The position numbers and the translations under genes were made by a program. From Saccharopolyspora hordei (lineage in GTDB: Bacteria > Actinomycetota > Actinomycetes > Mycobacteriales > Pseudonocardiaceae), in NCBI RefSeq assembly GCF_013410345.1, contig NZ_JACCFJ010000001.1, forward strand, positions 2,455,001 through 2,519,000: a stretch of 64,000 nucleotides of DNA, written 5' to 3'. Under the pieces are notes generated by a model. It was not told the DNA's origin and made no database searches. It was given only the letters and a program-made list of their open reading frames with translations. Shown here piece after piece: positions 62,698-64,000 of this stretch (its first letter is position 1; every line of letters begins with the position of its first letter).

Positions 62698-64000
62698 CTG
62701 AACGCCGCCGTCGGCCGTCCCGGCCGGCCAAGGCCCGCCCGCCGCGACGCGGGTCCAGCCCGCCGCGACCGGCGGACGTGGACCCGGTGCGCCTGGTCGC
62801 GGTCGAGACGCTGCGAGCCGTCCGGGAGCGCGACGCCTACGCCAACCTCGCGCTGCCCCCGCTGCTCAAGCAGCGCCGGATCACCGGCCGCGACGCCGCG
62901 CTGGCCACCGAGCTGACCTACGGGGCCTGCCGCGCGCAGGGCCTGCTGGACGCCGTGATCGACGCGTGCAGCAACCGCCCGCTGTCCGATGTGGACCCCA
63001 CGTTGCTGGACGCGCTGCGCGTCGGCGTCTACCAGCTGCTGCGCACCCGCATCCCGGCGCACGCCGCGGTCGCCTCCACTGTGGACATCGTGCGGTTCGA
63101 GTCCGGTTCGAAGCTGGCCGGGTTCGCCAACGCGGTGCTGCGCAGCGTCACCGAGCGCGACGAGCAGGGCTGGATCGACGAGCTCGCCCCGGCGCGGGAG
63201 GAGGACCCGGTCGGCCACCTCGCGATGCGGCACGCGCACCCGCGGTGGATCGCGCAGGCGTTCGCCGACGCGCTCGGCCTCGACGAGCTGGACGCGGCGC
63301 TGGCCGCCGACGACGCCCGCCCCGCGGTCCACCTGACGGCCCGCCCCGGCGAGATCAGCGCCGACGAGCTCGCCGCGATCACCGGCGGTGACCCGGCGCC
63401 GTACTCGCCGTACGGCGTGCGGCTGGAGCCGGGCGCGGGCGACCCGGGCGACCTGGAACCCGTGCGCGAGGGGCTCGCGTCGGTCCAGGACGAGGGCAGC
63501 CAGCTGGTCGCGCTCGCGCTCACCGGGCCGGAGCTGACCGGCTCCGACCAGCGCTGGCTGGACCTGTGCGCCGGCCCGGGCGGCAAGGCCGCCCTGCTCG
63601 GCTCCCTGGTCACCATGGACGGCGGCACCCTCGACGCGGTCGAGCAGGCACCGCACCGCGCGGACCTGGTCCGGCAGGCGACCGAGGGCCTGTCGGTCAC
63701 CGTGCACGTCGCCGACGGTCGTGACCCGGGCCTGGAGCCCGGCTACGACCGCGTGCTGGTGGACGCCCCGTGCACCGGGCTGGGCGCGCTGCGGCGGCGC
63801 CCGGAGGCGCGCTGGCGGCGTCAGCCCTCGGACGTCGGCGACCTGACCAAGCTGCAGCGGGAGCTGCTGCTCTCGGCGATCCGCCTGACCCGCCCCGGCG
63901 GGGTGGTGGCCTACGTGGTGTGCTCGCCGCACCTGGCGGAGACCGAGGGCGTGGTCGCCGACGCGGTCCGCCGCACCGGTGCCACCCAGCTCGACGCGCG
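62694..64000 (+). CDS. rsmB: 16S rRNA (cytosine-967-C5)-methyltransferase RsmB, 3' end outside window
   Basis: The frame opens at GTG 62694 (GTGA overlap with fmt) and is still open at the right edge (435 codons). A basic Arg/Pro-rich leader (about 30 residues) precedes the NusB-like RNA-binding domain ([40 protein letters not shown]). The methyltransferase domain has [17 protein letters not shown] (SAM), [20 protein letters not shown] and the catalytic-Cys motif [13 protein letters not shown]. Modifies 16S rRNA in the 30S subunit. Only the last few residues are missing. Confidence 0.95.
   Translation, partial: MTERRRRPSRPAKARPPRRGSSPPRPADVDPVRLVAVETLRAVRERDAYANLALPPLLKQRRITGRDAALATELTYGACRAQGLLDAVIDACSNRPLSDVDPTLLDALRVGVYQLLRTRIPAHAAVASTVDIVRFESGSKLAGFANAVLRSVTERDEQGWIDELAPAREEDPVGHLAMRHAHPRWIAQAFADALGLDELDAALAADDARPAVHLTARPGEISADELAAITGGDPAPYSPYGVRLEPGAGDPGDLEPVREGLASVQDEGSQLVALALTGPELTGSDQRWLDLCAGPGGKAALLGSLVTMDGGTLDAVEQAPHRADLVRQATEGLSVTVHVADGRDPGLEPGYDRVLVDAPCTGLGALRRRPEARWRRQPSDVGDLTKLQRELLLSAIRLTRPGGVVAYVVCSPHLAETEGVVADAVRRTGATQLDA

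Overview
The window is very GC-rich actinobacterial chromosome with many GTG starts. A BldD orthologue, the actinobacterial integration host factor mIHF, XRE/DUF5753 regulators paired with DUF397 proteins, DUF3558 lipoproteins and PPE-like/EspG proteins together suggest a mycelial member of the Pseudonocardiales. Saccharopolyspora or a close relative is my best guess; this is inference from gene content. No rRNA, tRNA, CRISPR array, insertion sequence, integrase or phage gene was found.

Layout. (1) 1-6.7 kb: a catabolic locus with a D-glutamate cyclase-family gene (cut by the left edge), an MHS-type transporter, a GntR/FCD repressor and divergent hydantoinase/oxoprolinase genes hyuA-hyuB. Three copies of a 15-bp palindrome sit at its promoters. 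(2) 6.7-12.5 kb: stand-alone genes for a DUF4232 lipoprotein, a GlxA-type regulator with divergent MFS transporter, a Tat-exported GH64 glucanase, a spermidine synthase-like protein and a DNA-repair methyltransferase. (3) 12.6-24.6 kb: a conserved housekeeping block: M24 peptidase, efp, nusB, bldD, then pyrR-pyrB-pyrC-PH-like-carA-carB-pyrF. The pyr operon has a PyrR-type box over the first ribosome binding site, coupled small ORFs fill both gaps around pyrB, and pyrD is absent.

(4) 24.7-45.8 kb: an accessory island lying exactly between pyrF and mihF, which are near neighbours in Streptomyces. Its first half holds a duplicated module (YbaB-like, EspC-like, large WXG100-like protein, then two or three paralogous proteins resembling bacterial PH domains), followed by wreckage of a third copy. 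A Ser/Thr kinase, a coiled-coil lipoprotein and a DUF3558 lipoprotein come next. The second half is a duplicated cassette (XRE/DUF5753 regulator, DUF397, PE-like protein, DUF3558 lipoprotein, PPE-like protein) followed by EspG and a YhgE/Pip-like membrane protein. One copy of the cassette is broken by a chimeric junction that contains 111 bp of the membrane-protein gene. No Ecc secretion-core gene is present, so the island would supply substrates and accessory factors to a type VII system encoded elsewhere.

(5) 46.1-64 kb: the housekeeping block resumes: mihF, gmk, rpoZ, coaBC, metK, later priA, and def-fmt-rsmB (rsmB is cut by the right edge). Between these are a TIGR02206 membrane protein, trmL, a LacI regulator with a 48-bp tandem palindromic repeat downstream, a GNAT acetyltransferase, a polysaccharide deacetylase lipoprotein, a DUF4015 glycosidase-like protein, gamma-glutamyltransferase and a DUF4231 membrane protein. 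Several genes (11312, 12494 minus, 12610, 44744, 50101) have a TANNNT -10 box six or seven bases before the start codon, as expected for leaderless transcripts.
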